Source of the DNA: Mucilaginibacter sp.
GTDB taxonomy: Bacteria; Bacteroidota; Bacteroidia; Sphingobacteriales; Sphingobacteriaceae
Assembly (NCBI RefSeq): GCF_025362475.1
Contig: NZ_JANYGH010000058.1
Span: 310,001 to 374,000 of the forward strand
Direction of reading: 5' to 3'
DNA: 64,000 bases
The position numbers were made by a program, and so were the translations under genes. Below are positions 35,197 through 45,873 of the stretch, in pieces; the stretch's first letter is position 1; every line of letters starts with the position of its first letter. The notes beneath the pieces were generated by a model. The model saw only the letters and a program-made list of their open reading frames with translations, did no database searches and was not told where the DNA came from.

Positions 35197-37668
35197 TTAC
35201 TTTCCTTTATCAGCAGGACCTTCATCCTGTTTATTACCGCCGTTATCATCTTTTTCTTTATCCTTCTTAAACTCAAGCTTGCCAAACTTGTAGCTCAGGC
35301 TGATACCAAATGATTGTACCGGTATGTACCTGATGTTGGTTTGGTTAAAGCCGGCACCATATGTTGTTGAACTTTGGCTTACATATTTAGCAAACGGATT
35401 TGACGCGGTAACCCCTATGCTGGCCTTTTTGTTCATGAACATTTTACGCATCGCGAAGTTGTAAAACACAAACTTGGGTTGTGTTCCCTGGATGCTTTTT
35501 TGTGATGAGTTATAGTTGCCAAAAAACTCGGCGCTTAAATCATGTCCAAAACTGTATTGGGCATTCAGGTTTAAACGGTAAGTAAAGCCGGTTACGCTTG
35601 GGCTACCCGGATTATTACTGGTCCGTTCAGAAAATATCATATTGGTACGCAGGTTAAATTCCTTTGTAACAGGCAGCGACGCGTAGATGTTTATTCCCGC
35701 CCGATCTTCTGAGCCAAGATTATATCGCTTAGTTAACGATACGTTGGTGTATTTACTACCGTCAATCCGCAACGTATCATAAAAAGTAGTAAAACGTTGC
35801 AGGTCGTCGGTATTTTTACGGTAAAATGCAGCTATGTTGATGTTTGCGCCCTTATCAAATGATTTATTGTAACCCAACTCAAAATTATCGCCACGCTCAG
35901 GCTTCAGGTTAGGATCGCCGGTACTGATGTTGTGGGTATCGCTGATGTTGTAGAATGGATTAAGGTCGCCGTAATCGGGGCGTTCTATCCTGCGGGTATA
36001 ACTCAGTTTTACAGATTGCGATTCACTAATTTTATGTGAGAACACCAGCGACGGCACCAATATGTTATAATTAGGAATGTTTGTATTCTTAAAATCGGCC
36101 GTAGTTACTGTGTATTCGTCTCTCAAGCCTGCTTTAATATCCAAAAAGTTATTGAACACCGATGTAGTTGCCGATAAATAATAGGCATATATCTTACGGT
36201 CATAAGTAAAGCCGTAGGTTTGGTTATAGTTGGGTACATTGCCGCCATTAAGCAAGGTATCGGTAACTACATTGTTATTGATGTGGTTAAAATCGAGTTT
36301 ACCACCCGTTTCGATGGTAAAGTTTTTACTTACCGGATGCGAGTAATCTACAGATATATTGGTTTCCCTATCCTTGCCCGGGTTGCTATTGGTGATACCT
36401 GTAGGTATGGTGCCCGGCTGCAAATTCTGCAATAACTGCGATGAGCTAAAACTGTTGTTACCAAAGCTGGATGAATACAATATATCAAGCTCCTGCCCTT
36501 CTTTATCAAATGTTTTTTTGTAGGCTAAACTTACGTCTGTGGATGTTCCGCTAAACTTACTGCTGGATGTGCGGAGGGTTTTAAGATCAGAAAGTTGGGT
36601 GCCATCGGCGCTCACTGTATTTTCGTCCTGGTTGGTTAAGCCATTACCATGATTGCCAAAATGATTGAAGCCCACAGATGCGGTAAGATCGTCATGCTTG
36701 CTGATATTCCACGTAAAATTCAGGCCCGATTGATAACCGTTACGTTTAAAATTATTGCTCCCCTGCTGAAACAAAGTTGTGGTTTTGCCCAATGAATCTT
36801 TAGATACACGATTGCTCGTGTTCGGTGAGTTACTGTTAATCTGGGCGTTGCCGCTAAAAAATGCATTTACGCCAAAGTTACCTTTACGTACATTGAGGTT
36901 AAATGACCCGTTTTCGCGACGGGTACCAGCCGATAGGTTAACGCTGCCGTTTACTCCTTCAACTTTACTGTCTTTTAAAATAATGTTGATGATACCTCCA
37001 GTACCGGCGGCGTCATACTTGGCACCTGGACTGGTAACTACCTCAATGCTTTTGATCTGGCTGGCCGGGATACTTGCCAATGCATCGGCAAGGCTGGCGC
37101 CAAAGATGCTTGATGGTTTTCCGTTTATTAAAAAGCGGATATTGGCGTTCCCCTGCAACTCAACATTACCATCAATATCTACAGTAATTTGAGGCACTTT
37201 TTTCAATATATCGATAGCTACACCGCCTTGCGCGCTCAGGTCGTTTTGCGGGTTGTATACCATTTTATCTATCTTGTTTTGAACGGTTGGCGTTGTAGCG
37301 GTAATATTTACATCCTTTAACTGGTGCGGCGAGGGCGATAATAATATTTCGCCTAAATTGATGGCAGCCCCATCTTTAACTATAATATGCTCCAGGGTAG
37401 CACGCTGATAGCCTAAAAAATCGGCAGTAACTTTATATTCGCCTGCAGGTATTTTATCAACCGTAAAATTTCCTTTAGGATCGGTACTAATACCGTTAAA
37501 TGGCGATTCAACTCCTTGTTTATAAACAGATATAGTTGCATAATCAACCGCTTGTTTGGTTGTAGCATCGGTAACTTTACCAATTATTTTACCCTTGCCG
37601 GCAGGAGCCTGAGCATGTAAATTTATTGTAAACAGAATAAAAATAAATAATATATAGTACGCTTTCAT
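35197..37668 (-). CDS. TonB-dependent receptor-like outer-membrane protein (OMP_b-brl_3)
   Basis: 823 residues from ATG at 37668 (signal peptide MKAYYILFIFILFTINLHAQ); the frame extends to 37686. A CarboxypepD_reg-like domain (GKIIGKVTDATTKQAVDYATI) leads to a plug (ILKKVPQITVDIDGNVELQGNANIRFLINGKPSSIFG, IEVVTSPGAKYDAAGTGGIINIIL) and a barrel with RRIERPDYGDLNPFYNISDTHNISTGDPNLKPERGDNFELGYN. The C-terminus is a charged Lys/Asp/Glu tail after the last strand (ISLSYKFGKLEF). The ligand is unknown and no SusD-like partner is present. Confidence 0.88.
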   Translation of the reverse strand: MKAYYILFIFILFTINLHAQAPAGKGKIIGKVTDATTKQAVDYATISVYKQGVESPFNGISTDPKGNFTVDKIPAGEYKVTADFLGYQRATLEHIIVKDGAAINLGEILLSPSPHQLKDVNITATTPTVQNKIDKMVYNPQNDLSAQGGVAIDILKKVPQITVDIDGNVELQGNANIRFLINGKPSSIFGASLADALASIPASQIKSIEVVTSPGAKYDAAGTGGIINIILKDSKVEGVNGSVNLSAGTRRENGSFNLNVRKGNFGVNAFFSGNAQINSNSPNTSNRVSKDSLGKTTTLFQQGSNNFKRNGYQSGLNFTWNISKHDDLTASVGFNHFGNHGNGLTNQDENTVSADGTQLSDLKTLRTSSSKFSGTSTDVSLAYKKTFDKEGQELDILYSSSFGNNSFSSSQLLQNLQPGTIPTGITNSNPGKDRETNISVDYSHPVSKNFTIETGGKLDFNHINNNVVTDTLLNGGNVPNYNQTYGFTYDRKIYAYYLSATTSVFNNFLDIKAGLRDEYTVTTADFKNTNIPNYNILVPSLVFSHKISESQSVKLSYTRRIERPDYGDLNPFYNISDTHNISTGDPNLKPERGDNFELGYNKSFDKGANINIAAFYRKNTDDLQRFTTFYDTLRIDGSKYTNVSLTKRYNLGSEDRAGINIYASLPVTKEFNLRTNMIFSERTSNNPGSPSVTGFTYRLNLNAQYSFGHDLSAEFFGNYNSSQKSIQGTQPKFVFYNFAMRKMFMNKKASIGVTASNPFAKYVSQSSTTYGAGFNQTNIRYIPVQSFGISLSYKFGKLEFKKDKEKDDNGGNKQDEGPADKGK

Positions 37669-37793
37669 TATCCTTAAAAAATCCATGATTTGGGTGCGAA
37701 TTTGAAAAGAAACTTTGGATTAATTCTGATTACTGGTGTGTTTGTTACAATAAGGTTAACTTATCAACATACTTGTTACAATATGAGACGGAT

Positions 37794-37896
37794 GGACAAA
37801 AGATAAATGACGAATGGACAAAGGACTATCAGACAATGGACAAAAGATAAAGGACGAATGGACAAAGGACTATCAGACAAAGGACGAAAGATAAAA
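37794..37896. repeat. 44-bp tandem repeat, about 2.4 copies
   Basis: Units begin GGACAAAAGATAAA(T/G)GACG at 37794, GGACAAAAGATAAAGGACG at 37838 and a partial unit at 37882, exactly 44 bases apart. Each unit is itself two related 22-base halves starting GGACAAA. It lies between a receptor gene and the end of the EamA gene. Confidence 0.85.
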
Positions 37897-37934
37897 CTTT
37901 ATGGCAGTGTTGAATTTTGATTCTTAATTCTGCC

Positions 37935-38348
37935 TCAAAAAATCAGGACCAGAGTGCCTGCGATGATTAATAAGGCACCAATACCATTTTTTAAGGTAAG
38001 CGGTTCGCCCAAAAACACAACGGCTAAAACAATGGCCAATGCCACGCTCAATTTATCAACCGGTGCCACCTGGGATACTTTACCCAATTGCAAAGCCCGG
38101 AAATAGCAGATCCAGGATAGCCCTGTTGCACAGCCAGACAGGATGAGGAATGTCCAATTCAGGCGGGTTAAACCTTCAATCCCTTTATTGCTGCCTTTAA
38201 ACAACACAATAGCCCAGGCCAGTATTAATATTACTACCGTGCGTATGGCGGTAGCTAGGTCGGTATCAACCCCTTTTATACCTATTTTGGCAAAAATTGC
38301 AGTAAGCGCGGCAAATAAAGCCGATAGTAGAGCGTATATCCACCACAT
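37935..38348 (-). CDS. Half-size EamA family transporter
   Basis: 137 residues with about five hydrophobic helices and one EamA unit (WWIYALLSALFAALTAIFAKIGIKGVDTDLATAIRT ... LDKLSVALAIVLAVVFLGEPLTLKNGIGALLIIAGTLVLIF). Most DMT exporters have two EamA units in about 290 residues; this is the single-unit type, which would work as a dimer. Substrate unknown. Confidence 0.85.
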   Translation of the reverse strand: MWWIYALLSALFAALTAIFAKIGIKGVDTDLATAIRTVVILILAWAIVLFKGSNKGIEGLTRLNWTFLILSGCATGLSWICYFRALQLGKVSQVAPVDKLSVALAIVLAVVFLGEPLTLKNGIGALLIIAGTLVLIF

Positions 38349-38522
38349 AATTTTAAAGTTTTAAGTTTTACCCTGTATTTTTTAATTTAACGTTAACATT
38401 ATAAACGCAAATTTGCTTTATCAAACTGTAGTAAATCTGGTTAAATCCAAAATGTGTACAAAATGGATGGCTACCTTTAGCCGGAATATATAAGTTGCAT
38501 ATCAAGTAAACAGATAGCCCAA

Positions 38523-39200
38523 ATGAAATTACTGATTATTGAAGATGAAGAAGGCCTGCGGGAAAGTATTGAAGAATATTTTGCCGAAGCAGGAAATATC
38601 TGTGAAACAGCCGCTACCTATTCTGCCGCCCTAACCAAGGTTGAGTTATATCGTTATGATTGTATCCTGCTGGATATTACTTTACCCGGCGGCAATGGCA
38701 TCAGCATCCTCAAAAAATTAAAAGAAAATAATTTTACAGATGGTGTGCTTATCATATCTGCCAAAAACTCACTTGATGACAGGCTGCAGGGCCTTGACCT
38801 TGGCGCGGATGATTACCTGGTGAAACCATTCCACTTATCCGAGTTAAAGGCACGCGTATCTGCCATCATCAGGCGTAAAATGTACAATGGAAGCAACCTG
38901 TTGGTCTTTAACGAAATCAGTATCGATCTGCAGGCCAAAACAGTAAGCGTACATGACACCCCTTTAAAATTTACCCGCAAGGAATTTGCGCTGCTTATTT
39001 ATTTTATAGCCAATAAAGGAAAGGTAGTCTCTAAAAACGCCATAGCCGAACACCTTTGGGGCGATGGTATAGACCTTGCCGATAATTTCGACTTCATTTA
39101 CTCGCACATCAAAAACATACGCAAAAAGCTGGTAGAGGCTGGCGCTAATGATTATATCCAGGCTGCTTATGGCATGGGCTATAAATTCTCAGGCCAATGA
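38523..39200 (+). CDS. OmpR family response regulator
   Basis: 225 residues. Receiver domain with EDEEG acidic pocket, phospho-acceptor Asp51 in CILLDITLP, ISAKNSLDDR and DDYLVKPFHLSEL; then a winged-helix DNA-binding domain (FTRKEFALLIYFIANKGKVVSKNAIAEHLWG ... YIQAAYGMGYKF). The stop overlaps the start of the kinase gene by four bases. It heads a gene block that continues with a complete RND efflux system, its probable target. Confidence 0.93.
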   Translation: MKLLIIEDEEGLRESIEEYFAEAGNICETAATYSAALTKVELYRYDCILLDITLPGGNGISILKKLKENNFTDGVLIISAKNSLDDRLQGLDLGADDYLVKPFHLSELKARVSAIIRRKMYNGSNLLVFNEISIDLQAKTVSVHDTPLKFTRKEFALLIYFIANKGKVVSKNAIAEHLWGDGIDLADNFDFIYSHIKNIRKKLVEAGANDYIQAAYGMGYKFSGQ

Positions 39201-40444
39201 AGCTGCTTACCTTATATAACCGCGTAAACATCATCACAACAGTAGTTGTAATGGTGATAACCGGAATCATCTACTACCAGGCTATTAGCTGGATATTGAA
39301 TGATCAAAATGACAAGGCTTTAAAGGTAGAGGAAGATGAGGTTTTTGATTATGTAAAACTTAACCACCAATTACCACAGGTATTTGAATCCAAAGATCAA
39401 CAGATCACTTTTAGCGAGGCTAAGCCAAATTCAATAACGCGCGAATTTATCAATACCGATTACCGCAGGGATAAAAATGAATACGAGTCGGGCCGGGGAC
39501 TGATCAGTTCTATCACCGTAAACGGCAAATACTACAAGATACTTATTGTAGAATCAAAGGTAGAAACTGAAGATCTCATACAAATCATTTTCGGTATCAC
39601 CATTGGCGTTATTTTGCTGTTGATGCTGGTATTACTTATTGCCAACCGTTTAATTTTAAATCGTTTATGGCAGCCCTTTTATAGCATTTTACGCGAAATA
39701 AAGCTGTTCAATATTACCGATAGCCGCGAGATACCCCAAACTACTACCCGTATTACTGAATTTGTGGAGTTAAACCAGGCTGCAGCTGCAATGACCACCA
39801 AAGCAAAATATGACTATAAAGAACTCAAAACCTTTACAGAAAATGCTTCTCATGAATTGCTTACCCCTATCGCGGTCATCAACTCTAAATTGGATACCTT
39901 AATACAATCCGAAAACTTTAACGACAGGCAAAGCAAACTTCTTAATGATCTGTACAGCGCGGTTGCGCGGTTGAGCCGGCTTAATCAATCGCTGTTACTA
40001 TTGGTTAAAATAGAAAACAGGTTACTAACCGACCAGCAAAATATTAACCTGCGCCTGTTAATTGAAGAAATGGTTTTGCAATTGGAGGATATTTTTAGTG
40101 ATAAGCAAATAACGGTAACGGTTGAACTGGAGGACAAGGAGGTCCTGGCAAGCCGGTACCTTATAGAGATATTGCTCAGTAACCTGGTCATTAATGCAGT
40201 AAGACATAATCATGCCAACGGTAATATTATCATTAAATTAACAGCCCATAATTTTTTTATCAAAAACACTGGAGATAGCAAACCATTGCCCGATGATAAA
40301 ATTTTTACACGATTCCATAAATCATCCAACTCTGATGGCAGCGGGCTTGGGCTTACCATCAGCAAACAAATTTGCGAAAACTTCGATTTTTCACTCTCCT
40401 ACCAATACCAGGCCCATTATCACACTTTTATTGTAACTTTTTAA
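39197..40444 (+). CDS. Membrane sensor histidine kinase
   Basis: 415 residues. Two membrane helices (about 10-30 and 127-150) bracket a periplasmic sensor of about 95 residues. The H box is FTENASHELLTPIAVINSKL, the N box LLSNLVINAVRHNHANG, and the G box SDGSGLGLTISKQI; the kinase core is short but complete. It pairs with the upstream OmpR regulator by a four-base overlap. Genes of efflux follow after 79 bases. Confidence 0.92.
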   Translation: MKLLTLYNRVNIITTVVVMVITGIIYYQAISWILNDQNDKALKVEEDEVFDYVKLNHQLPQVFESKDQQITFSEAKPNSITREFINTDYRRDKNEYESGRGLISSITVNGKYYKILIVESKVETEDLIQIIFGITIGVILLLMLVLLIANRLILNRLWQPFYSILREIKLFNITDSREIPQTTTRITEFVELNQAAAAMTTKAKYDYKELKTFTENASHELLTPIAVINSKLDTLIQSENFNDRQSKLLNDLYSAVARLSRLNQSLLLLVKIENRLLTDQQNINLRLLIEEMVLQLEDIFSDKQITVTVELEDKEVLASRYLIEILLSNLVINAVRHNHANGNIIIKLTAHNFFIKNTGDSKPLPDDKIFTRFHKSSNSDGSGLGLTISKQICENFDFSLSYQYQAHYHTFIVTF

Positions 40445-40523
40445 ATTGGCATTTAGCATCCTAAATTTTTACAGAATTTAGCTATAGTTTAGCTATGTTT
40501 AAAATACATTTATACCTCATTTA

Positions 40524-41759
40524 ATGAAGTGGTTTTTCGGTTTTATATTATTCACACTCACCTATACTGCTGCCCGGGCACAAACTTATACGCTTGATCA
40601 CTACCTGGAACTTGCAAAAAATAACAGTCCCTTACTTAAGGCTGTCAGAAATCAAATAGCGGCAAGCCAAATAGATAGTTTAAGATTAAGGGCCGGTTTA
40701 AGGCCACAGGTAAACGTAAACAGCAACGGCTATTTTGCACCTGTTGTTGGTGGTTATGGTTATGCAGGCGCTATTACTAATGTGCAAACCTTTAATGCAC
40801 TTTTAGGAGTAAACAAGCAGCTGATAGGTAAACAATATTTAAATACACAACTGGCAGCCATAAACTTACAGCGCGATTCTATCATCAACAGCGGGGCAGT
40901 ATCTGAACAAGACTTAAAAAAGACCATCACCGGTCAATACATAACCGCTTACGGCAGTTTGCAGCAGGTTAAATTTAATCGCGACGTAGTTAAATTGCTT
41001 ACTGAAGAAGAAGGCCTGCTCAAAAAACTCACCCGAAACAATGTTTACAAACAAAGCGAATATCTTGCCTTTTTGGTTACCTTAAAACAACAGCAGCTAC
41101 AGCTTTTGCAGGCACAAATACAATATAAAAATGACTATGCCACACTAAATTACGTGGCCGGTGTTGTTGATACTACAACGGTTGAACTAAGCGAGCCTGT
41201 TGTTCAAACAACAATTACGCCCGATGCTTCCATGAGTATATTTTTCAGGCAATTTAAATCTGATAGTTTACGACTTGTAAACACGAGGAGCTTAATTGAT
41301 TATAGCTACAGACCTAAAGCTAATATTTTTGCCGATGGCGGATATAATACTGATTTTACCACCCAGGCCTATAAACACTTTGGTACCAGCTTTGGCTTTA
41401 GTATTTCTATGCCAATTTACGATGGCGGCCAGCGTAAACTTCAATACAAAAGGTTAAAACTGGAAGAGGAGACACGCTTAAACTATAAAGCGTTTTTTAA
41501 TTCGCAATACCGGCAGCAAATTGCGCAGCTTAATCAGCAGATAAACGAGAATGATAACCTGATTAACCAGATAAAGGAACAAATAAAATACGCTGAAAGC
41601 TTAATAAAGGTTGATACTCAACTGATGCAAACCGGCGATGTAAAAATTGCAGATCTTATACTGGCTGTTAATAGTTACTATACCATTACCAACCTGCTTA
41701 CACAAACTACCATAACAAAGCTCCAGCTCACTAATCAATTAAATTACTGGAATAAATAA
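40524..41759 (+). CDS. TolC family outer-membrane efflux protein
   Basis: 411 residues with signal peptide (ending AARA) and the outer-membrane factor pattern: YTLDHYLELAKNNSPLLKAVRNQIAASQIDSLRLRAGLRPQVNVNSNG in the first half and GTSFGFSISMPIYDGGQRKLQYKRLKLEEETRLNYK in the second, with long coiled-coil helices. It provides the outer-membrane channel for the RND pump encoded next; the gap to the adaptor gene is one base. Confidence 0.92.
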   Translation: MKWFFGFILFTLTYTAARAQTYTLDHYLELAKNNSPLLKAVRNQIAASQIDSLRLRAGLRPQVNVNSNGYFAPVVGGYGYAGAITNVQTFNALLGVNKQLIGKQYLNTQLAAINLQRDSIINSGAVSEQDLKKTITGQYITAYGSLQQVKFNRDVVKLLTEEEGLLKKLTRNNVYKQSEYLAFLVTLKQQQLQLLQAQIQYKNDYATLNYVAGVVDTTTVELSEPVVQTTITPDASMSIFFRQFKSDSLRLVNTRSLIDYSYRPKANIFADGGYNTDFTTQAYKHFGTSFGFSISMPIYDGGQRKLQYKRLKLEEETRLNYKAFFNSQYRQQIAQLNQQINENDNLINQIKEQIKYAESLIKVDTQLMQTGDVKIADLILAVNSYYTITNLLTQTTITKLQLTNQLNYWNK

Positions 41760-41760
41760 C

Positions 41761-42714
41761 ATGAAAATATATAAAACAGCCTGTTCCCGTTCAAAAAACA
41801 TTTTAATAATTTTAGCAGTAGCACTGGTGTATTCTTCATGTAAAGGTAATTCTGATGCAGCAACTGCAAGCGATGCAGAAGTTGTAGTACCCGAAACACC
41901 TGTACAGGTTACCACCATTGACGAAAGTTCACTTACAGATTACATTGAACTGAATGCCACATCATCATTCCTTCAAAAAAACTATGTAAAAGCTAACGCC
42001 ATTGGTTACATACAAAAAGTAAATACGCAAATTGGCCATTACGTAAATAAAGGCGCGGTTTTATTTACTATAAAAACCAAAGAAGCGCAAAGCATTGGCA
42101 ATAGCATAAACATACTTGATACTACCTTCAAATTTTCGGGCGTAAATAAAATCAAAGCCTCTGAACATGGTTATATTACACAATTAAATCACCAGGTAGG
42201 TGATTATGTACAGGATGGTGAACAATTAGCCATCATAAGCGACAGAGGAAGCTTTGCCTTTATCATGCAGCTGCCTTATGAATTGCGCGCATCTGTATCC
42301 AGCAACCAGGACGTATTGCTTACCCTGCCTGATGGGGTAAAATTAAATGGCAAAGTAGCCTCTTTTATGCCCGTTGTTGATACGCTATCACAAACCCAGG
42401 GCATCGTGATCAAAGTAAATTCGGCCGATCAAATCCCCGAAAACCTGGTAGCCAGAGCACGGATAGTAAAAACATCGAAAACAAACACCACATCCCTGCC
42501 AGCTTCAGCCATACTATCAAACGAAACACAAACAGAATTTTGGGTAATGAAGTTAATCAATGCTACCACAGCGGTTAAAATACCTGTAAAAAAAGGAATT
42601 GAAAGTGGAGGCAAAGTAGAGATCCTATCGCCAAAGTTTTCTCCCCGGGATAAAATAGTTATAAGCGGTAATTATGGTTTGGCAGATACAGCTAAAGTTA
42701 AAATTGTACAGTAA
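41761..42714 (+). CDS. RND efflux periplasmic adaptor lipoprotein
   Basis: 317 residues. The lipobox LVYSSC gives an acylated Cys near residue 27. A barrel-sandwich segment (NYVKANAIGYIQKVNTQIGHYVNKGAVLFTIKTKE ... ASEHGYITQLNHQVGDYVQDGEQLAIIS) lacks a long alpha hairpin, so it is a short adaptor. It links the TolC-like channel to the RND pump. Its TAA overlaps the pump's ATG by one base. Confidence 0.9.
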   Translation: MKIYKTACSRSKNILIILAVALVYSSCKGNSDAATASDAEVVVPETPVQVTTIDESSLTDYIELNATSSFLQKNYVKANAIGYIQKVNTQIGHYVNKGAVLFTIKTKEAQSIGNSINILDTTFKFSGVNKIKASEHGYITQLNHQVGDYVQDGEQLAIISDRGSFAFIMQLPYELRASVSSNQDVLLTLPDGVKLNGKVASFMPVVDTLSQTQGIVIKVNSADQIPENLVARARIVKTSKTNTTSLPASAILSNETQTEFWVMKLINATTAVKIPVKKGIESGGKVEILSPKFSPRDKIVISGNYGLADTAKVKIVQ

Positions 42715-45700
42715 TGGCTAAAGTTGTAGAAACAAAAATAGATAAGGTAGAGAATTTTTTTATTTTTTATCGCAAACCCCTGCTACTGGTATTATCGCTG
42801 ATATTAATAGGTGGCATATTTGCTTATACCAAACTTCAAACTTCCCTTTTTCCCGAGATTACTTTTCCTAAAATTAAGGTAATTGCCGATGCCGGTTTAC
42901 AACCGGTAAACAAAATGATGATAACGGTAACCAAACCGTTAGAAAACGCAATAAAACAGGTACCGGCCTTACAACTAGTAAGAAGCACCACAAGCCGCGG
43001 AAGTGCCGAGATATCGGCCTATATGGATTGGAATGCTGATATTGACCTGAGTAAGCAACAAATAGAATCACAGATTGCTAAAATTCAAAATACCCTGCCA
43101 CCGGATGTAAACATATCCGTCGAAAAAATGAACCCTTCTATTTTACCGGTAAGCGGGTACACGCTGGAGAGTCATGATAGATCACCAATTGAATTAAAGC
43201 AATTAGCAACCTTTACCGTAAAACCATTTTTATCACAAATAAACGGCGTATCCGAAATAAAGGTTATTGGCGGTAAAACAAAAGAATACTGGCTTGTGCT
43301 TAATCGCGAAAAAATGACGGCACTGTCATTAACGCCGGATATGGTCAGCAGCGCATTAAGCCAAACCAACTTCATAAAATCAGAAGGTTATCTTTCTGAT
43401 TATAAAATGCTGTATCTCACCGTAACCGATGCTACCGTAACTGCAAAGGATCAGCTGGAAAATATGGTGATAAGCAATAACAGCAAAAGAGTTATCCAGG
43501 TAAAGGATATTGCATCAGTACAAATAAGCGAAGGCATTGAATATACCAAGATAAATGCCAACGGTCATGATGGGGTATTAATAGCAGTTATTAAACAACC
43601 CAACGCCAACCTGATATCCTTATCAACAGATATGGCGGCAAAAGTGGCGGCCCTTCAAAAAATACTCCCCAAAGATGTTACTATAAAACCCTACTATATA
43701 CAGGCCGATTTTGTAAACGATTCTGTTAAAAGTGTCACCGATAGTGTTTGGATAGGTTTATTGCTGGCAATAGTTGTAGCTATTATTTTCCTGAGATCAT
43801 TTAAAGCAAGCGCAACCATTTTAATTACAATTCCGGTTACGCTTTGCCTTACACTTATTGTGCTTTACATAATAGGGTACACTTTCAATATCATGACACT
43901 GGGTGCTATAGCAGCAGCTATAGGATTGATCATTGATGACGCCATTGTTGTGGTTGAGCAAATCCATCGCACGCACGAAGAGCACCCTGATGAACCCACC
44001 AGCAGGCTGCTTAAAAAAGCTATTGATTACTTGTTCCCGGCTATGCTTGGCTCATCTATAAGTACCATAGTTATTTTTGTTCCCTTTTTATTGATGACAG
44101 GTGTTGCCGGGGCCTATTTTAAGGTAATGACCAATACCATGATCATTACCCTTATCTGCTCGTTTTTTGTAACATGGATAGGTTTGCCTGTTATCTACCT
44201 GTTTCTTACACGTAATCAACACGCGCATTCAGCAAACGTAAAGGAAGAAACACACGAGGTAAAAAGGCAGGGTTGGGTCTCTTTTTTCATTATGCAGCCA
44301 ATAATCAGCATTGTTATCATGATGGCGTTGATTGCAGTGATCGTTTTTATACCCTCAAAATTAGAAACCGGTTTTTTACCGGCTATGGATGAAGGCAGTA
44401 TAGTATTGGATTATAGTTCGCCGCCGGGAACATCGCTGCAGGAAACCGACCGCATGTTAAGAGAGATAGAAAAGATCATCACCAAACATCCTGATGTGGC
44501 CGCCTACTCCCGCCGGACCGGAACACAAATGGGTTTCTTTATAACTGAGCCTAATACCGGCGACTACCTGATTCAATTGAAAAAAAGCCATAAAAAAACA
44601 ACTGAAGAGGTAACCAGTGATATAAGAAGTGAGATTGAAAAAACACAACCTGCCTTACGGGTAGATTTTGGACAAGTGATAACGGATATGTTGGGCGACC
44701 TTATGAGTTCAACCCAGCCTATCGAAATCAAAGTTTTTGGCGATGATCAACGCATCCTTCAAAACCTTTCCAAACAAATTGCGGCCGAAGTTACCGCGGT
44801 TAAAGGTACTGCCGATGTGTTTGATGGTATCGTGATTGCAGGTCCTTCTGTAAGTATCGTACCTGATTATAAAAAACTGGCACAGTATAACATTACACCG
44901 GCCGCGCTGCAATTTCAGGCCCAAACTGCACTGGACGGCAACGTGGTAGGTAATTTGTACGAAACTCAGCAACTATCTCCTATCCGCATGGTTTACCCGG
45001 GTAACAGGTCGTTAAACATAGCTGATATTAAAAAACTAAATATATTCCTGGGCAACGGCAAATTAATACCGATAAGCCAGTTGGCTACAGTTGATATAAA
45101 AGCCGGCGATGCCGAAATTAACCGCCAGGACCTGCAATCAATGGGCGTTATCACCGCTAGGTTAGAGAACAGCGATTTAGGAACGGTAATACCGGCCATA
45201 CAAAAAAACATAGCCCAAAAAGTAAACTTCCCCAGGGGCTATCATGTAGAATATGGCGGTGCATATGCCGAGCAGCAGCAATCATTTAAAGAGCTGCTGA
45301 TTATCCTCATCACATCGAGTCTGTTGGTTTTTGGGGTGATACTGTTTTTGTTTAAGCAGTTCAGAATAGCAATATTAATTTTGGTGATGGCAGTTTTGGG
45401 TATTTCGGGAAGCTTTTTGGCTTTATATATTACAAATACTCCACTAAATGTTGGCAGCTATACAGGATTGATTATGATAGTTGGTATTATTGGCGAAAAT
45501 GCCATATTCACCTTTTTACAATTTAGGGAAAGCGCAAGAGAAAAAAGCGTGAATGAAGCTATAGTTTATTCTATCTCAACACGGTTAAGGCCCAAATTAA
45601 TGACGGCATTAGGAGCAATAATTGCATTAACTCCACTGGCTTTAGGTATCGGCGCCGGGGCTCAGTTACATCAACCTTTGGCTATAGCAGTTATTGGCGG

Positions 45701-45815
45701 TTTCTTAGTTGCCCTGCCTTTGCTTTTAATTGTTTTACCAAGTATGATGCGTATTTTATATCGTAATGGCTTCACCGTACCGGCTATTGAACAACATACA
45801 GATCATCCGCAATAG
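42714..45815 (+). CDS. RND efflux pump permease (AcrB/CusA superfamily)
   Basis: 1033 residues, full length, with twelve predicted helices in the 1+5 / 1+5 pattern. The proton-relay acid pair is visible in AAAIGLIIDDAIVVVEQIHR in helix 4. Porter-domain landmarks include GFLPAMDEGSIVLDYSSPPGTSLQET. It is co-transcribed with TolC and adaptor genes and with the two-component pair. The charged-helix signatures of metal pumps (CusA Met clusters) are not evident, so an organic substrate is likelier. Confidence 0.93.
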   Translation: MAKVVETKIDKVENFFIFYRKPLLLVLSLILIGGIFAYTKLQTSLFPEITFPKIKVIADAGLQPVNKMMITVTKPLENAIKQVPALQLVRSTTSRGSAEISAYMDWNADIDLSKQQIESQIAKIQNTLPPDVNISVEKMNPSILPVSGYTLESHDRSPIELKQLATFTVKPFLSQINGVSEIKVIGGKTKEYWLVLNREKMTALSLTPDMVSSALSQTNFIKSEGYLSDYKMLYLTVTDATVTAKDQLENMVISNNSKRVIQVKDIASVQISEGIEYTKINANGHDGVLIAVIKQPNANLISLSTDMAAKVAALQKILPKDVTIKPYYIQADFVNDSVKSVTDSVWIGLLLAIVVAIIFLRSFKASATILITIPVTLCLTLIVLYIIGYTFNIMTLGAIAAAIGLIIDDAIVVVEQIHRTHEEHPDEPTSRLLKKAIDYLFPAMLGSSISTIVIFVPFLLMTGVAGAYFKVMTNTMIITLICSFFVTWIGLPVIYLFLTRNQHAHSANVKEETHEVKRQGWVSFFIMQPIISIVIMMALIAVIVFIPSKLETGFLPAMDEGSIVLDYSSPPGTSLQETDRMLREIEKIITKHPDVAAYSRRTGTQMGFFITEPNTGDYLIQLKKSHKKTTEEVTSDIRSEIEKTQPALRVDFGQVITDMLGDLMSSTQPIEIKVFGDDQRILQNLSKQIAAEVTAVKGTADVFDGIVIAGPSVSIVPDYKKLAQYNITPAALQFQAQTALDGNVVGNLYETQQLSPIRMVYPGNRSLNIADIKKLNIFLGNGKLIPISQLATVDIKAGDAEINRQDLQSMGVITARLENSDLGTVIPAIQKNIAQKVNFPRGYHVEYGGAYAEQQQSFKELLIILITSSLLVFGVILFLFKQFRIAILILVMAVLGISGSFLALYITNTPLNVGSYTGLIMIVGIIGENAIFTFLQFRESAREKSVNEAIVYSISTRLRPKLMTALGAIIALTPLALGIGAGAQLHQPLAIAVIGGFLVALPLLLIVLPSMMRILYRNGFTVPAIEQHTDHPQ

Positions 45816-45873
45816 CACAATATTTCTCCAGATTTAAAGCCTAATTTCATTCGTATAAACAGACCCAACAAAA

